Shown here one piece after another: positions 46,511 through 54,766 of a stretch of DNA of 64,000 bases. The notes under the pieces are model-generated. The model made no database searches and had not been told where the DNA came from. It saw only the letters and a list, made by a program, of their open reading frames with translations. Origin of the DNA: DASUAS01 sp963841415 (GTDB lineage: Bacteria; Actinomycetota; Acidimicrobiia; IMCC26256; DASPTH01); NCBI GenBank assembly GCA_963841415.1, contig CAWJCN010000004.1, forward strand, positions 620,001 to 684,000, given 5' to 3'. The number at the start of each line of letters is the position of its first letter. Positions within the stretch are counted from its first letter, which is position 1. Position numbers and translations under genes: made by a program.

Positions 46511-47649
46511 ACGGCCTGGCCGACCAAGCTGCCGACGCCGAACGTGACGGCCGCCACCACGGAGCCGATGAGCGCCATCCGCAGGCCGGCGCGTCCGGCG
46601 TGACGGCCGGTGAAGATCGACGTGGCCGCGCCCACCGCGAACAACGCGATCACCGAGAGCACGGCAGCGACGATCGTTGGCGCGGCGCCGCTCCCGAACA
46701 GGAACGGAAGCACCGGGAGCGCGGCGCCGAGCCCGAACGCGGCGAACGACGACGTCGCCGCGATCCACGGTGATCCGAGCGTACGGGGATCGATCCCGAG
46801 CTCCTCACGAGCGAGCGTGTCGAGCGCGACCTCGTCGCGGTTCATGATCGTGTCGACCAGGTTGCGCGCGGCTTCGGGCGCGAAGCCCTTCGCCCGGTAG
46901 ATCATCTCGAGCTCGTCGCGCTCCTCTTCGGGAAACGCGCGGAGCTCTTCCTGCTCGATGCGCAGCTCGTTCTCGTAGAGCTCGCGTTGCGATCGGATCG
47001 AGATCCACTCGCCCGATGCCATCGAGAACGCGCCGGCGACCAGACCGGCGATGCCCGCCAGCAGGACGACGCTGTTGTTGCTCGTCCCGCCCGCGACCCC
47101 CATCACCAACGAGAAGTTGGACACGAGGCCGTCGTTCACCCCGAACACGCCGGCGCGCAGCACGCCACCCACCTCGGCGCGGTGCCGACCCTCCGACCGT
47201 GCGATGCGCCCACCCTCGGGGATCCCCTGCATCGCGGCGATGGTCCGCCCGGCGGCCCGCTCCTGTTGCGCCATCGCGTCGGTCGCTTCGGCATCGGACT
47301 GGTAGCGGTCGGCTTCCGCAGCCTCGGTGCGCAACATCAACGGCAGCACCGCCTCGGTGCCGAGGTGGCGCGCGAGGAAGCACAACGCGCGCACACGGAA
47401 CGGCACGCGCGGGACCCGCGGCACCTCGCCGGCCTCCCGCAGCAGGCGCTCCCAGTGCGCCGCATGACGTTGTTCCGCCGCCGCGAGCGTGAGGAACACG
47501 TCGCGTCGGTGCGGGTCGGCGTACTCCGCGAGTCCCCGGAAGAGCGCGCCGCCGTTGACTTCGTCCGCGTACATGTCGCGCAGCCGCGCGATCCGCTTCG
47601 CGTCGGGCGTGTCCGGTGCCGCCTTCGCCACGCCGTGAACGCTACCCAT
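46507..47649 (-). CDS. VIT1/CCC1-family transporter with N-terminal ferritin-like domain
   Basis: The 380-residue protein joins an N-terminal rubrerythrin/ferritin-like four-helix region (YADEVNGGALFRGLAEYA, LAAAEQRHAAHWERLL, with ExxH-type metal ligands) to a C-terminal vacuolar-iron-transporter domain with five helices (GVFGVNDGLVSNFSLVMGVAGG, MASGEWISIRSQRELYENEL, then three C-terminal helices). It would carry Fe2+ or Mn2+ across the membrane. ATG 47649 was chosen; a TTG at 47685 also has purine-rich sequence upstream. It ends on the same CTAG as the convergent phosphodiesterase. Confidence 0.88.
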   Translation of the reverse strand: MGSVHGVAKAAPDTPDAKRIARLRDMYADEVNGGALFRGLAEYADPHRRDVFLTLAAAEQRHAAHWERLLREAGEVPRVPRVPFRVRALCFLARHLGTEAVLPLMLRTEAAEADRYQSDAEATDAMAQQERAAGRTIAAMQGIPEGGRIARSEGRHRAEVGGVLRAGVFGVNDGLVSNFSLVMGVAGGTSNNSVVLLAGIAGLVAGAFSMASGEWISIRSQRELYENELRIEQEELRAFPEEERDELEMIYRAKGFAPEAARNLVDTIMNRDEVALDTLAREELGIDPRTLGSPWIAATSSFAAFGLGAALPVLPFLFGSGAAPTIVAAVLSVIALFAVGAATSIFTGRHAGRAGLRMALIGSVVAAVTFGVGSLVGQAV

Positions 47650-47736
47650 GCGGCCCGCCTCTTCTCGAACAAGTTGCAATTCCACCCCTTGCGCGGGGGT
47701 ACAACGCGCACTTGCTCGGAGGAGGCGGGCGCGGGT

Positions 47737-48504
47737 TCAGTAGCCGACTTCCCAGAGGCAGAGACCCTGAGGTACGCCTACCCTTCCCGCCGCATTGCGA
47801 TCGCGTGCGCGCAGGATGCCGAGGAGGTCACCGGCGCGGATCTTGCCCAGCCCCACGTCGACGAGCGTGCCGACGATCGAACGCACCATCTGCCAACAGA
47901 ACGCGGTCGCGGTGATGTCGTAGCGGAGCACGCCGTCGCCGAGGTCGTGCCAACTCGACTCGAGCACTCGGCGCACGGTCGTCGAACCGGCCGGGCCCTT
48001 GCGACAGAACGTGGCGAAGTCGTGCTCGCCGAGGAACGGGTCGGCGCCGAGTCGCAGTCGCGACACGTCGAGCGGCTCCGGCACCCACCATGCGGTGCGG
48101 GCCAGGAACGGATCGGGCACGGGCCGGTTCACGATGGTGTAGCGGTAGGCGCGCCACCGCGCGTCGTGACGGGCGTCGAACGGGGCGTCGAGCAGTGTGG
48201 CGTCGCGCACCACCACTTCGGGCCCGAGCTGTCGCGTCACCGCGTGCGCGACGCGGTCGACGTCGACCTCGCTCGCGACCGGCAGCGACACCACTTGGCC
48301 CCACGCGTGCACGCCCGCGTCGGTCCGGCCCGCGCACGTGAGCGCGACGTCGTCGCGATTGAAGACGCGCGCCAACGCCCCGCGCAGCACTCCCTCGACG
48401 GTACGCGTCTCGGGTTGTGCCGCGAACCCGTGGAAGTCGGTGCCGTCGTACGCGACCGTGAGCTTGAGCACCCGGTCGGCCCCCGCGAAGGGGAGCTGGG
48501 TCAC
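47737..48504 (-). CDS. truA: tRNA pseudouridine(38-40) synthase
   Basis: Isomerises uridines 38-40 in the tRNA anticodon stem. The 255-residue protein has LKLTVAYDGTDFHGFAAQPE, the catalytic-Asp motif AGRTDAGVHAWGQVVSL, and the TATAFCWQMVRSIVGTLVDVG signature. GTG 48504 overlaps the rplQ stop by 4 bp. Location at the end of the alpha ribosomal operon is usual in Gram-positives. Confidence 0.95.
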   Translation of the reverse strand: MTQLPFAGADRVLKLTVAYDGTDFHGFAAQPETRTVEGVLRGALARVFNRDDVALTCAGRTDAGVHAWGQVVSLPVASEVDVDRVAHAVTRQLGPEVVVRDATLLDAPFDARHDARWRAYRYTIVNRPVPDPFLARTAWWVPEPLDVSRLRLGADPFLGEHDFATFCRKGPAGSTTVRRVLESSWHDLGDGVLRYDITATAFCWQMVRSIVGTLVDVGLGKIRAGDLLGILRARDRNAAGRVGVPQGLCLWEVGY

Positions 48505-48851
48505 ACCAGCTCGACGCGCGCCATGGGCGCGTTGTCGCCGGGGCGCGGGCCCAGCTTCAGGATGCGCAGGTAGCCACCCGGACGGTCGCGGTAGCGCGGC
48601 CCGATCTCGGCGAACAGCTTGTGCGTGACGTCCTGGTCGTGGATCGTCGCGATCACCTGCCGCCGCTGGTGCACGCCGCCCGTCTTGGCCTTGGTGATGA
48701 GATGCTCGGCGTACGGACGCAGCGCCTTCGCGCGGTTGACCGTGGTGACGACGTAGCCGGCCTCGAACAGGCTCGACGCCATGTTGGCCATGATCAACCG
48801 CTGGTGCGCGGGGTCGCGCCCGATGCGCGGACCCTTCTTGGGGGTCGGCAT
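48501..48851 (-). CDS. rplQ: 50S ribosomal protein L17
   Basis: 116 residues; PTPKKGPRIGRDPAHQRLIMANMASSLFEAG and TTVNRAKALRPYAEHLITKAK are typical, and GGYLRILKLGPRPGDNAPMARVELV closes it. It follows rpoA by 2 bp and overlaps truA (GTGA). Confidence 0.96.
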   Translation of the reverse strand: MPTPKKGPRIGRDPAHQRLIMANMASSLFEAGYVVTTVNRAKALRPYAEHLITKAKTGGVHQRRQVIATIHDQDVTHKLFAEIGPRYRDRPGGYLRILKLGPRPGDNAPMARVELV

Positions 48852-48853
48852 GG

Positions 48854-49786
48854 TTACTCCTTGGTGCGCAGGGCGAGGCCCCGCTCGTCGAGCTTCTGCA
48901 GCACCTCGTCGAGCGACTTCGAACCGAAGTTCGTGATCGCCAGGAGGTCGTCTTCGGTCTTCTGCACGAGCTGGCCGATGGTGTCGACGCGGGCCCGCTT
49001 CAGGCAGTTGCGCGGGCGCTCCGACAGCTCGAGCTCCTCGATGGGCAGCTCGAGGTCGGGCGACGCGGTCGACGGCGCCACCTCGCCGAGCTCGAGCCCG
49101 CGGGGCTCGTCGCTCAGGTCGGCGACCAGCGCCACGAGGTTGCGGAGCGTGTCGCCGGCCGACGACAGCGCGTCACGCGGCGAGATCGAACCGTCGGTCT
49201 CGATCTCGAGCGTGAGCTTGTCGTAGTTGGTGGCCTGCTCGACGCGCGTGGGTTCCACCGAGAACGCGACCCGGCGCACGGGCGAGAAGATGGCGTCGAC
49301 GGGGATGAGACCGATGGTCGACGTGCGCTTGTTGCGCTCGGCCGAGAGGTAGCCGCGGCCCTGCTCGACGGTGAGGTCGACGGCGAGGCGACCCTTGGCG
49401 TTGACCGTCGCGAGGTGCAGCTCCGGGTTGAGGATCTCGACGTCGGCGGTGGTCTGGATGTCGGACGCGGTGACCTCACCGGGACCGCGCGCGTCGAGGC
49501 GCAGGGTCACCGGCTCGTCGGCCGTGCACGTGAGCACGAGGTCCTTGATGTTGAGGATCAGGTCGGTGACGTCTTCCTTCACGCCGGGGATGACGTCGAA
49601 CTCGTGAAGTGCCTCGTCGAAGCGCACCTGCGTGACCGCAGCCCCGGGGATCGACGAGAGCAACGTGCGACGCAGGCTGTTGCCGAGCGTGTGGCCGAAG
49701 CCGGGCTCGAGCGGCGCGATGGTGAACTGCTGGAGGTTGCCTTCGGCTTCGCCGGCCTCGACTTGGGGACGCTGGATGATGAGCAT
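48854..49786 (-). CDS. rpoA: RNA polymerase alpha subunit
   Basis: 310 residues. The N-terminal dimerisation domain has EPGFGHTLGNSLRRTLLSSIPGAAV and EFDVIPGVKEDVTDLILNIKDLV; the C-terminal domain has LELSERPRNCLKRARVDTIGQLV, which contacts UP elements and activators. ATG 49786 gives MLIIQRPQVE, the family start; codons further upstream lie in the gap to rpsD. Confidence 0.97.
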   Translation of the reverse strand: MLIIQRPQVEAGEAEGNLQQFTIAPLEPGFGHTLGNSLRRTLLSSIPGAAVTQVRFDEALHEFDVIPGVKEDVTDLILNIKDLVLTCTADEPVTLRLDARGPGEVTASDIQTTADVEILNPELHLATVNAKGRLAVDLTVEQGRGYLSAERNKRTSTIGLIPVDAIFSPVRRVAFSVEPTRVEQATNYDKLTLEIETDGSISPRDALSSAGDTLRNLVALVADLSDEPRGLELGEVAPSTASPDLELPIEELELSERPRNCLKRARVDTIGQLVQKTEDDLLAITNFGSKSLDEVLQKLDERGLALRTKE

Positions 49787-49875
49787 GGGTGCATCGCCTC
49801 TGATCTGGTGATCTGACCTGCCCGGTCCGCGGCCGCCGCGGACGGTGGACCTTGCTGGTTCGACGGGGGGAGGGG

Positions 49876-50499
49876 TTACTTGGAGTAGAGCTCGACGATC
49901 AGCTGCTCGCGCACGGGCACGTCGATCTGCTCGCGCAGCGGCAGGTCCCGGACCTCGGCCTTGAAGTCGCTGGCCGTGACCTCGAGCCACATCGGCACCG
50001 CGCGGTCGAGCGTGTCGATGTTGTGGCGCAGCACGATCATCTTCTGGGCCTTGGCCGACATCGCGACGACGTCGCCCTTGCGCACCTGGTACGACGGGAT
50101 CGTCACCCGCTTGCCGTTCACGAGCACGTGGCCGTGCCGGACGAACTGACGGGCCTGGTTGCGGCTGGCAGCGAAGGCGGTGCGGAACACCACGTTGTCG
50201 AGGCGCAGCTCGAGCATCCGCAGCAGGTTCTCGCCGGTGATGCCCTTCTCGCTGTTCGCGACGGCGTAGGCGTTGCGGAACTGCTTCTCGAGCATGCCGT
50301 AGATGCGCTTGGCCTTCTGCTTCTCACGCAGCTGGAGCAAGTACTCGCTGTCGCGGATGCGACCACGACCGTGCTGACCGGGCGGGTAGGGCTTCCGCTC
50401 GACCGGGCACTTCATCGTGTCGCACTTCGGGCCCTTCAGGAACAGCTTCATCCGCTCGCGCCGGCAGAGGCGACAGACGGCTCCGGTGTAACGCGCCAT
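49876..50499 (-). CDS. rpsD: 30S ribosomal protein S4 (zinc type)
   Basis: 207 residues; MARYTGAVCRLCRRERMKL and CDTMKCPVERK carry four Cys, the zinc-binding version of S4 (C+). The S4 RNA-binding domain reads LRLDNVVFRTAFAASRNQARQFVRHGHVLVNG. It is followed by an 89-bp gap to rpoA, in which I see no clear promoter. Confidence 0.97.
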   Translation of the reverse strand: MARYTGAVCRLCRRERMKLFLKGPKCDTMKCPVERKPYPPGQHGRGRIRDSEYLLQLREKQKAKRIYGMLEKQFRNAYAVANSEKGITGENLLRMLELRLDNVVFRTAFAASRNQARQFVRHGHVLVNGKRVTIPSYQVRKGDVVAMSAKAQKMIVLRHNIDTLDRAVPMWLEVTASDFKAEVRDLPLREQIDVPVREQLIVELYSK

Positions 50500-50503
50500 G
50501 GCT

Positions 50504-50902
50504 TCAGACCCTCCGGCGCTTGGGCGGACGACAGCCGTTGTGCGGGATCGGGGTGACGTCCTTGATGCCGACGACCTCGATCCCGGTGTTCTGGATGGTG
50601 CGGATGGCGGTCTCACGGCCGGAGCCGGGACCCTTCACCACCACGTCGACCTTGCGCACGCCGTGCTCCATGGCGCGGCGGGCGGCCGTCTCGGCGGCGA
50701 GCTGCGCCGCGAACGGCGTGCTCTTGCGCGAGCCCTTGAACCCCACGTTGCCGGCCGAAGCCCACGCGATGGTGTTCCCCGACTGGTCGGTGAAGGTGAT
50801 GATCGTGTTGTTGAACGACGACTTGATGTGCGCCGTCCCGTAAGCGATGTTCTTGCGTTCGCGCCGCTTGGGGCGACGACCGCCGGCAGCCGGCTTGGCC
50901 AT
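50504..50902 (-). CDS. rpsK: 30S ribosomal protein S11
   Basis: 132 residues; NIAYGTAHIKSSFNNTIITFTDQSGN, GFKGSRKSTPFAAQ and DVTPIPHNGCRPPKRRRV are the standard S11 blocks. It lies 4 bp upstream of rpsD. Confidence 0.97.
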   Translation of the reverse strand: MAKPAAGGRRPKRRERKNIAYGTAHIKSSFNNTIITFTDQSGNTIAWASAGNVGFKGSRKSTPFAAQLAAETAARRAMEHGVRKVDVVVKGPGSGRETAIRTIQNTGIEVVGIKDVTPIPHNGCRPPKRRRV

Positions 50903-50929
50903 GCTTGCGTTCCTTCTCCTGCGTTCTGG

Positions 50930-51307
50930 TTACTTGCGGGCCTTCTTCTTCCCGGCCACGGTCTTCTTGGGTCCCTTGCGCGTGCGCGCGTTGGTGCGCG
51001 TGCGCTGACCGCGGACGGGGAGGCCACGGCGGTGCCGGAGGCCCTCGTAGCTGCCGATCTCGACCTTGCGCTTGATGTCGGCGGCGACTTCGCGGCGGAG
51101 GTCACCCTCGACCTTGAGGTTGGCGTCGACGTACGTGCGCAGCTGCGCAACTTCCTCTTCGGTGAGGTCGCGCACGCGGGTGTCGCGCGAGATGCCGACG
51201 CCGTCGCAGATCTCCTTCGACCGCGTGCGGCCGATGCCGAAGATGTAGGTGAGCGAGATCTCCAACCGCTTCTCGCGGGGGATGTCGACTCCCGAGATTC
51301 GAGCCAA
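50930..51307 (-). CDS. rpsM: 30S ribosomal protein S13
   Basis: 125 residues; ARISGVDIPREKRLEISLTYIFGIG and GSYEGLRHRRGLPVRGQRTRTNARTRKG are canonical, with a Lys-rich tail reaching the tRNA sites. Located between rpmJ and rpsK as in most bacteria. Confidence 0.97.
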   Translation of the reverse strand: MARISGVDIPREKRLEISLTYIFGIGRTRSKEICDGVGISRDTRVRDLTEEEVAQLRTYVDANLKVEGDLRREVAADIKRKVEIGSYEGLRHRRGLPVRGQRTRTNARTRKGPKKTVAGKKKARK

Positions 51308-51317
51308 CTGAATACTC

Positions 51318-51431
51318 CTAGCCCTGGCGCTGCTTGTGGCGGGGGTTCTGACAGATGACGCGCACCGCGCCGTGGCGGCGGATCACCTTGCACTTCTCGC
51401 ACATCTTCTTGACCGAGGGTCGGACCTTCAT
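51318..51431 (-). CDS. rpmJ: 50S ribosomal protein L36
   Basis: A 37-residue gene: MKVRPSVKKMCEKCKVIRR, then HGAVRVICQNPRHKQRQG. The Cys residues of CEKC, the later Cys and His form the zinc site of the C+ type L36. ATG at 51431, TAG at 51318; it sits between infA and rpsM, the usual place. Confidence 0.96.
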   Translation of the reverse strand: MKVRPSVKKMCEKCKVIRRHGAVRVICQNPRHKQRQG

Positions 51432-51446
51432 CGCGCGTTCTCTCTC

Positions 51447-51671
51447 TTACTTGTAGCGGTAGGTGATGCGCCCACGACTCAGGTCGTACGGCGTGAGCTC
51501 GACTTGGACGCGGTCACCCGGGAGGATCCTGATGTAGTGCATCCGCATCTTCCCGGAGATGTGTGCGAGCACCTTGTGGCCGTTCTCGAGCTCGACCCGG
51601 AACATGGCGTTGGGCAACGGTTCGACGACCGTCCCCTCGACCAGGATCGTGTCGTCCTTGGGCTTGGCCAG
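51447..51671 (-). CDS. infA: translation initiation factor IF-1, apparent CTG start
   Basis: A 74-residue OB-fold protein: AKPKDDTILVEGTVVEPLPNAMFRVELEN, VLAHISGKMRMHYIRILPGDRVQVELTPYDL, RGRITYRYK. The family N terminus (M-A-K) falls on a CTG codon at 51671, preceded by AGGTGG at about 6-nt spacing. No ATG, GTG or TTG lies in frame close by, so either CTG is the real start or one base is wrong. First gene of the infA-rpmJ-rpsM-rpsK-rpsD-rpoA-rplQ operon. Confidence 0.9.
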   Translation of the reverse strand: MAKPKDDTILVEGTVVEPLPNAMFRVELENGHKVLAHISGKMRMHYIRILPGDRVQVELTPYDLSRGRITYRYK

Positions 51672-51741
51672 GACTTCCCACCTACTTCGTGTCGGACGCG
51701 CGGAAAAGGCGCGCAAAACCTTCTAGGAGCCGACCGACCAT

Positions 51742-51769
51742 GCTATATGGTCCGGCCCCCGGTTGACAA
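51742..51769 (-). promoter_or_regulatory. predicted sigma-70-type promoter for infA operon
   Basis: Minus strand TTGTCA (-35) and TATAGC (-10) with a 16-bp spacer, about 70 bp upstream of infA. It is the best consensus match seen in the window. The leader between it and infA contains a short GC hairpin (GCGCGCC...CGCGCG) followed by no T run. Confidence 0.6.
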
Positions 51770-51883
51770 TCGGACATTTGCCGCGACGATCAGCGGCGAG
51801 CCGGCCAGCGTCCCGTGGGTCGGGAGGTGGGTGTTGCTGAAGTCGCTGCTAGCGCCGGTGCTAGCGCGGGCGCTTGCACATGC

Positions 51884-51901
51884 GCTTGCACCGGTGCAAG
51901 C
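51884..51901. promoter_or_regulatory. 18-bp palindrome within a repeat-rich map-infA gap
   Basis: GCTTGCACCGGTGCAAGC is a perfect palindrome. Beside it are the direct repeats GCTAGCGC (twice, 51848-51867) and GCGCTTGCA (twice, 51869-51890). It lies 115 bp upstream of the predicted infA promoter and about 65 bp downstream of the map stop. It could end the map transcript or be an operator for infA. Confidence 0.45.
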
Positions 51902-51964
51902 ACGCGCTCTCACGCGACACCCCCGTACGACCTCGGCGAACGACACCGGTTCGGGTCGGGCGAA

Positions 51965-52716
51965 TCACCTCGGCAGCGTCAGCACCTCGGGGCCGTGGTC
52001 GGTGACAGCGATGGTGTGCTCGAAGTGGGCCGAACGAGCCCCGTCGAGGGTGACGACCGTCCAGCCGTCGTCGAGCACCTCGGTCTCGGCCGTGCCGACG
52101 TTGACCATGGGCTCGATCGCGAGCACATGGCCTTCCTTCAGCTTCATCCCCCGCCCCGCCGGCCCGTAGTTGGGCACCTGCGGGTCCTCGTGCATGGCGG
52201 TGCCGATGCCGTGCCCGACGTACTCGCGCACCACCGAGAAGCCGGCCTGTTCGGCGATGCCCTCGACCGCGGCGCCGAGGTCACCGAGACGATGCCCCTC
52301 CACGACCTGGTCGATGGCCGCCTCGAGCGACCGGCGAGTGACCTCCATGAGCCTGGCCGACTCGTCGTCGACCTCGCCGATCGGGACCGTGATCGCGGCG
52401 TCGGCGTGCCAGCCCTCGATGATCGCCCCGCAGTCGATCGAGAGGATGTCGCCGTCGCGCAACACCACGTCGGCGCTCGGGATGCCGTGCACCACGACGT
52501 CGTTGGGCGACGTGCACACCACGGCCGGGAACCCGTGGTAGCCGAGGAAGTTGGAGCGCGCCCCCGCTTGGCGATCACCTCACGCGCGACCGCGTCGACC
52601 TCGAGTGTCGTCGCGCCCGGTACCGCGGCGCGGGTGCACACCTCGTGCATCTCGGCGACCACCTCGCCGGCCCGCCGCATCAGCGCGAGCTGCTCCGCGT
52701 TCTTGCGCGTGATCAA
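51965..52716 (-). CDS. map: methionine aminopeptidase, type I, with a frame break
   Basis: Removes N-terminal Met from new proteins. Frame 1 from TTG 52716 reads ITRKNAEQLALMRRAGEVVAEMHEVC to VAREVIAKRG; near 52562, at a run of five G, one base is missing, after which the enzyme continues in the next frame as ARSNFLGYHGFPAVVCTSPNDVVVHGIPS, LSIDCGAIIEGWHADAAITVPIG (metal Asp residues), GHGIGTAMHEDPQVPNYG (metal His) and LAIEPMVNVG (metal Glu). The region is 752 nt, one short of a multiple of three. Map is essential, so a homopolymer error is likely. TTG overlaps the adk stop. Confidence 0.86.
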
Positions 52717-53387
52717 CTTCGGCCAGGCTGGAAGCGCCCGTCGATCTCCTTGATCAGGCGCTCTTGGACCTCATCGCCGTCGCCGACCCCGTCGACCTCG
52801 ACCAGCTTGCCGAGCTTCTTGTAGAAGTCGATGATCGGAACGGTCTGGCGCTGGTACACGTCGAGCCGGTTGCTCACCGCGGCTTCGGTGTCGTCGTCAC
52901 GCTGCACGACCTCGCCGCCGCACACGTCGCACGTCCAGTTGACCTGCGGACGGTGGGTGACGTGATAGCTCGTGCCGCAGTTCACACAGACCCGCCGACC
53001 CGCGATGCGGTGCAGGATCGTGTCGGTGGGCACCTCGATGTCGAGCACGAGGTCGAGCGGATGACGGACGAGCACACGCTCGAGCTCCTCGGCCTGCACC
53101 AGCGTGCGGGGGAAGCCGTCGAGGATGAAGCCGTCTTCCAAGGGGCCGCCCGCCGCGAAGTGCTCGTCGACCACGCGGATGACGATCTCGTCGGGCACCA
53201 GCTCGCCGGTGTCGAGGAAGTGCTTCACCTCGAGCCCGGTGGGCGTGCCTTGCGCCACCGCGGCCCGGAAGACATCGCCGGTGGAGAGGTGCTCGACGCC
53301 GTAGTGCGCCGACAGCAGCGCAGCTTGGGTCCCCTTGCCCGCGCCGGGCTTGCCCAGCAACACGAGGCGTACCCCGGATCCGTTCAT
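52713..53387 (-). CDS. adk: adenylate kinase (zinc LID)
   Basis: Interconverts 2 ADP with ATP and AMP. 224 residues; P-loop LLGKPGAGKGTQA, STGDVFR (AMP site), GFILDGFPRTLVQAE, and a LID domain with four Cys (CVNC and CDVC) binding zinc, as in Gram-positive enzymes. The ATG lies 2 bp after secY; the stop overlaps the map start. Confidence 0.97.
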   Translation of the reverse strand: MNGSGVRLVLLGKPGAGKGTQAALLSAHYGVEHLSTGDVFRAAVAQGTPTGLEVKHFLDTGELVPDEIVIRVVDEHFAAGGPLEDGFILDGFPRTLVQAEELERVLVRHPLDLVLDIEVPTDTILHRIAGRRVCVNCGTSYHVTHRPQVNWTCDVCGGEVVQRDDDTEAAVSNRLDVYQRQTVPIIDFYKKLGKLVEVDGVGDGDEVQERLIKEIDGRFQPGRS

Positions 53388-53389
53388 GA

Positions 53390-54700
53390 TCAGGTCAGGA
53401 AGCCTTCGTAGTTGCGCATCATCAGCTGGCTGTCGATCTGCTTCATCGTCTCCAGCGCGACGCCCACGGTGATGAGGAGTGAGGTCCCTCCGAACGGGAA
53501 CTGCGCGATGTCCCAGAACGCGAACACGAGCAGCGGGGCGACCGCGATGGTGGCGAGGAACAACGACCCCGGCAGCGTGATCCGGTTGAGCACCTTCGCC
53601 AGGTAGCGCTCGGTGGGTGGGCCGGGGCGGATGCCGGGGATGAACCCACCCTGTTTGCGGATGATGTCGGCCTGTTGCGCGGGGTTGAACGCGATGGCCG
53701 TGTAGAAGTACGAGAAGAAGATGATCAGGAGCGTGTAGAAGCTGATGTACCACCAGCCCTGGTGGTTCACCAGGTTGTCGTTGATCCAATTCTGCACGCC
53801 GTTGGCGCTGTCACCGAGCACCGACGCGATGAGCGCGGGGAACGACAGGATCGAGCTGGCGAAGATCACCGGGATCACACCCGACTGGTTGACCTTCAGC
53901 GGGATGTAGGTGCTCTGGCCGCCGTACATGCGCCGGCCGACGACCCGTTTCGCGAATTGGACTGGGATGCGTCGCTGCCCCGACTCCACGAACACGATCC
54001 CGACGACCATCGCGATGCCGATGACGATGATGGTGAAGAACTGGATCTTCGAGCCCTGGCTCCAGACCGCCGAGCCCTGCGCGGGGAGGCGCGACACCAC
54101 CGACGCGAAGATCAGGATCGACATGCCGTTGCCGATGCCCCGCTGCGTGATGAGCTCGGCCAACCACATGACCATCGCGGTTCCGGCGGTCCACGTGAGC
54201 ACGATGAGCGCGGCCTTGCCCGCGCTGAAGCCGGGGATCAGGTCCTGGCCCTGCAGCGCGGTGGAACCGAGGAGACCGCCCTTGCCCTGGTGCAGCGCGA
54301 ACACGAACCCGGTCGACTGCACGATCGCAAGGCCGATGGTGACGTAGCGCGTCCACTGGGTGATCTTCTTCTGCCCGACCTGGCCCTCGTTCTGCCACTG
54401 TTCGAGCTTCGGGATCACCACGCCGAGCAGCTGCATGATGATCGACGCCGTGATGTACGGCATGATCCCGAGGAAGAAGATGGCGACGTTGGTGATCGCA
54501 CCACCGGAGAAGAGGTCGAGGAAGCCGACGACGCCACCGTTGCTCTCGGCGTTGTGCTGGAGCTGCTTGATCGCTTCGAAGTTGACGTACGGAACCGGCA
54601 GGTGCGCGCCCACCCGGTAGACCGCGATGATGAAGATCGTGAAGAAGATCTTGTTGCGGAGGTCGGGCACCCGGAACATGTTCCGCAGGCGGGACAGCAT
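53390..54700 (-). CDS. secY: preprotein translocase subunit SecY
   Basis: Ten-helix channel subunit of the Sec translocon, 436 residues: LRNKIFFTIFIIAVYRVGAHLPVPYV at the start, LFSGGAITNVAIFFLGIMPYITASIIMQLL (plug and TM2), ELITQRGIGNGMSILIFASVV, and KQGGFIPGIRPGPPTERYL in the cytoplasmic loop that docks SecA and ribosomes. It lies between rplO and adk, the usual place in the spc operon. Confidence 0.97.
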   Translation of the reverse strand: MLSRLRNMFRVPDLRNKIFFTIFIIAVYRVGAHLPVPYVNFEAIKQLQHNAESNGGVVGFLDLFSGGAITNVAIFFLGIMPYITASIIMQLLGVVIPKLEQWQNEGQVGQKKITQWTRYVTIGLAIVQSTGFVFALHQGKGGLLGSTALQGQDLIPGFSAGKAALIVLTWTAGTAMVMWLAELITQRGIGNGMSILIFASVVSRLPAQGSAVWSQGSKIQFFTIIVIGIAMVVGIVFVESGQRRIPVQFAKRVVGRRMYGGQSTYIPLKVNQSGVIPVIFASSILSFPALIASVLGDSANGVQNWINDNLVNHQGWWYISFYTLLIIFFSYFYTAIAFNPAQQADIIRKQGGFIPGIRPGPPTERYLAKVLNRITLPGSLFLATIAVAPLLVFAFWDIAQFPFGGTSLLITVGVALETMKQIDSQLMMRNYEGFLT

Positions 54701-54766
54701 GGGGGCTCGACCTCCTCTCGTCGGTCTGAAGTAGGCGGGGAAGGGCTCGCAGCGGGAGTTGCGAGC

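Noticed and set aside
51743..51946. Short minus-strand frame with ACTGASACASA-like repeats
   Set aside because: The amino-acid repeats come from the DNA repeats and palindrome in the map-infA gap; it has no good start context and covers the predicted promoter.
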